Position numbers and translations under genes: made by a program. From CAYVVD01 sp964454975 (GTDB lineage: Bacteria > Bacteroidota > Ignavibacteria > Kapaibacteriales > UBA2268): a stretch of 64,000 bases of DNA. Positions 61,993 to 64,000 of this stretch are shown in pieces (within the stretch, counting starts at the first letter, position 1; the number at the start of each line of letters is the position of its first letter). Location of the stretch: positions 60,395 to 124,394 of the forward strand of contig CAYVVD010000009.1 in assembly GCA_964454975.1 (NCBI GenBank), in the 5' to 3' direction. The notes under the pieces were generated by a model, which worked only from the letters and a program-made list of their open reading frames with translations, was not told the DNA's origin and searched no databases.

Positions 61993-62334
61993 CTACTCCT
62001 TCTGCTTTTTAGTCAGCCTCTGAGCGACAAGTTCGTAAGAGTGGTCAATAAGTTCGTATATTAATTCCCTGCTCAAGGCACCATGGAGGCTGACTGTGTT
62101 CCAATGCTTCTTATTCATATGCCAGCCCGGGACAATTCCCTCATATCTTTCTCTTAGCTCAATCGCCCTTTCGGGATCGCACTTAAGATTAACACTCCTT
62201 TCTATCTCATCTATTCCCGTAGCAGCAAACATCTTGCCGGCTACTTTGTAAACAAGTGTATCAGGGCCAAATGGTAATTCTTCTGTAGTCCCCGGTTTTG
62301 AAAGGCAGTAGCTTCTGAAAGTTTCCAGATCCAT
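61993..62334 (-). CDS. MmcQ/YjbR family protein
   Basis: A 113-residue protein of the YjbR/MmcQ family (double wing or CyaY-like fold, putative DNA binding). Visible: FRSYCLSKPGTTEELPFGPDTLVYKV near 5-30, VNLKCDPERAIELRERY near 48-64 and the hallmark VPGWHMNKKHWNTV near 68-81. Length is complete. Its start shares one base with the stop of the phosphatase gene upstream, so the two are co-translated. No physiological role is established for the family. Confidence 0.92.
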   Translation of the reverse strand: MDLETFRSYCLSKPGTTEELPFGPDTLVYKVAGKMFAATGIDEIERSVNLKCDPERAIELRERYEGIVPGWHMNKKHWNTVSLHGALSRELIYELIDHSYELVAQRLTKKQKE

Positions 62335-63005
62335 TAATTATACTCCTTGTTTGCTTCATAAAACAATTCCATACTATTTAATTCCAATGCACACAGGTAG
62401 CCTGAATCAGGTCGGATTCCGGAATAAACACATCCTCCATCTATACGGATGTATTCATCAAGGAGCCTTTTTTTTATTTCTGCTAATGGAGTCGGTGTAT
62501 GGCCGACAATTAACCTCCTGCCACCTGCTGCTTTAGTATCAATATACTTGCATCTCGTCCAAAGCATTGCATCTTTGTCTCTGAAGGGATCACCAATCCT
62601 GAAATTCATACCTGCATGAACTATAATAAAATCCTCATATTCTTTGTAATAATGCAATGATTTGAAAAACTTAAGGTAATGCTCAGGAAGGTCAGCAGGC
62701 AATTCGATTCCGAAACTTAGCAATGTTTCCATAGAGCCGTTACTTAGCCATTTGAAGAAATTATCAATGTTGTTCAGAGCATCAATCAACATCTGCTCAT
62801 GGTTTCCACGAAGAGGAATTACTGTAAATCCATTATCAATCAAATATAAAATTTTATCAACAACAGCTTTAGAATCAGGTCCACGGTCAATGTAATCACC
62901 CACAAAAACAATTTCATCCTTTTTTGTGAGGGCGATTTTTTCTAAAAGTGCATTTAAGGTTTGGATGCACCCGTGAATATCTCCTATAACGAATCGGCGC
63001 TTCAT
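62334..63005 (-). CDS. PPP-family serine/threonine protein phosphatase (metallophosphoesterase)
   Basis: A 223-residue cytoplasmic metallophosphatase similar to the bacterial PrpA/PphA and lambda phosphatase group. The three signatures are GDIHG at 8-12, GDYIDRG at 36-42 and RGNHE at 66-70. Additional His ligands lie in VHAGMNF near 130 and VGHTPTP near 172. It probably removes phosphate from Ser/Thr/Tyr residues or acts as Ap4A hydrolase; sequence alone does not decide. Operon with the downstream YjbR gene; divergent from the E1 dehydrogenase gene. Confidence 0.93.
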   Translation of the reverse strand: MKRRFVIGDIHGCIQTLNALLEKIALTKKDEIVFVGDYIDRGPDSKAVVDKILYLIDNGFTVIPLRGNHEQMLIDALNNIDNFFKWLSNGSMETLLSFGIELPADLPEHYLKFFKSLHYYKEYEDFIIVHAGMNFRIGDPFRDKDAMLWTRCKYIDTKAAGGRRLIVGHTPTPLAEIKKRLLDEYIRIDGGCVYSGIRPDSGYLCALELNSMELFYEANKEYN

Positions 63006-63150
63006 TAATGCTAATTACTTCTTATTGAGTGAATTAGTGCAAAAAACCTTAAATTGCACGATATATTATTCAACAATAGTTTAATAACTTAGTAGTTTAA
63101 TAGGTTGATTTTAAGAAAGCTCTGAATTTATATTCACAATTGGAGTAGAT

Positions 63151-64000
63151 ATGGCAGCAAGTGCTACCAGAACGCAAAGAAAGACAACGAAAGGAAATAC
63201 CAATAAAAACGGCAAATATGTAACTATGGAATATATGGGTAGGGATTTTGAATTAGATCTCTACTCGAATTTTGATTTTAACGGATTCGATAAGGCGAAA
63301 GTCATTGAATGGTACAAGCTGATGCACCTCGGCAGAAAACTTGACGAGAAAGCAGCACTTTACCTTAAAATGGCAAAAGGCTGGTCTTATCATGCGGCTT
63401 ATGCAGGCCATGATGGCATACAACTCGCACTTGGGCAAATCTTCCGTGCAAACAAGGATTACCTTTTTCCCTATTATCGCGATATGATGACTTCGCTTTC
63501 AGGGGGGATAACACCTGAGGAAATCATATTGAACGGGCTGAGCAAAGATACTGATGTTGCAGGCGGAGGAAGGCACATGAGTAACCACTTTGCAAAACCA
63601 TCAATCAATATCCAGAATGTGTCTTCATGTACGGGTAATCATTCTTTACATGCTTCAGGATTGGGCCGGGCGATTCAAAAGTACGCCGGCGACGAGATCG
63701 TATATTACAGCGGGGGCGAATCGGCATGTTCGGAGGGTTACTTCTTTGAAGCGATTAATGCTGCAAGCCATGAACAGCTTCCGGTTGTGTTTGTTATACA
63801 GAATAATAAATTTGGCATTTCGGTGCCAATTGCAGACGCTACTGCGAACCATGATGTTTCAGAAAATTTCCGTGGGTTCAAGCACCTGGAAATAATTCAG
63901 TGTGATGGCCGGGATCCGTTTGATTCGTATCGCGCTCTCGAAAAGGCAAGGGATTACTGTGCTTCAGGAAAGGGCCCTGCAATGGTACACGCTGATTGCG
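63151..64000 (+). CDS. 2-oxoacid dehydrogenase E1 component, alpha part (cut by window edge)
   Basis: First 283 codons of a thiamine-diphosphate-dependent E1, open to the window end. A basic 25-residue tail precedes the domain (KVIEWYKLMHLGRKLDEKA near 50-68). GWSYHAAYAGHDGIQLALG near 80-98, YLFPYYRDMM near 108-117 and GGRHMSNHFA near 139-148 are alpha-subunit blocks. The ThDP motif starts as YSGGESACSEG near 188-198 and ends with IQNNKFGIS near 218-226. Closest to branched-chain or pyruvate dehydrogenase E1; Bacteroidota often fuse alpha and beta, so the full gene may exceed 650 codons. Substrate not decidable from this part. Confidence 0.9.
   Translation, partial: MAASATRTQRKTTKGNTNKNGKYVTMEYMGRDFELDLYSNFDFNGFDKAKVIEWYKLMHLGRKLDEKAALYLKMAKGWSYHAAYAGHDGIQLALGQIFRANKDYLFPYYRDMMTSLSGGITPEEIILNGLSKDTDVAGGGRHMSNHFAKPSINIQNVSSCTGNHSLHASGLGRAIQKYAGDEIVYYSGGESACSEGYFFEAINAASHEQLPVVFVIQNNKFGISVPIADATANHDVSENFRGFKHLEIIQCDGRDPFDSYRALEKARDYCASGKGPAMVHADC

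Overview
The window looks like a chromosomal piece of a Gram-negative member of the Bacteroidota-Chlorobiota-Ignavibacteriota assemblage. This placement is inferred from gene families, not from a marker-gene tree; a Kapabacteria- or Ignavibacteria-like lineage would fit. Supporting signs are very large secreted proteins with type IX secretion (T9SS)-like C-terminal sorting domains, SBBP and PKD-like repeats, DUF6029 and Omp28 proteins, TonB-dependent receptors, a HYC_CC_PP-like cysteine protein, PD40/OmpA proteins, and several promoters resembling the Bacteroidota TTG / TAnnTTTG type. No rRNA, tRNA, CRISPR array, insertion sequence or phage was recognised.

Layout. 1-1.1 kb: gene-poor DNA with two inverted copies of a small palindromic repeat. 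1.1-5.3 kb (minus): nitrilase followed by three overlapping family-9 glycosyltransferases, an envelope-glycan operon. 5.4-8.4 kb: purD, a DCC-family thiol protein and an M16 peptidase homologue without its zinc motif. 8.5-11.2 kb: Cys-rich periplasmic protein plus TonB receptor, probably metal uptake. 11.3-13.4 kb (minus): arsR, a sulfide:quinone reductase-like flavoprotein and a DUF3365 haem protein, headed by a perfect 12-bp inverted repeat that encloses the predicted promoter. 13.7-15.6 kb: an AT-rich second TonB receptor, perhaps acquired. 16.1-20.6 kb: housekeeping adk, asnS, hemB, hemL. 20.6-25.6 kb (minus): membrane glycosyltransferase, HD phosphohydrolase, paaZ.

26.3-42.6 kb holds the most striking accessory block: two paralogous VWA/WD40/ASH secreted proteins of about 1230 residues flank a 1771-residue SBBP/PKD-like protein. 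A beta-barrel protein with two OmpA-like domains and a secreted PQQ-type sugar dehydrogenase homologue follow, all on one strand with tiny gaps. A second protein with the same twin-OmpA ending, fused to a PD40 propeller, lies at 55.4-58.1 kb. 42.6-49.3 kb: GDPD, CBS protein, comM, a small AT-rich two-gene insert (DUF6978-like fragment plus DUF1828/1829), an exported coiled-coil protein, dnaJ and grpE.

49.5-55.3 kb: qmoA and qmoB homologues (HdrA-type electron-bifurcation/transfer flavoproteins) followed not by the membrane subunit qmoC but by an acidic soluble protein made of about nineteen 34-residue helical repeats. This is the best candidate here for an undescribed electron-transfer assembly. 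58.5-62.0 kb: an envelope operon (TPR, DUF6029, Omp28, DUF2007). The window closes with YjbR and PPP phosphatase genes and the start of a 2-oxoacid dehydrogenase E1 gene cut by the edge.
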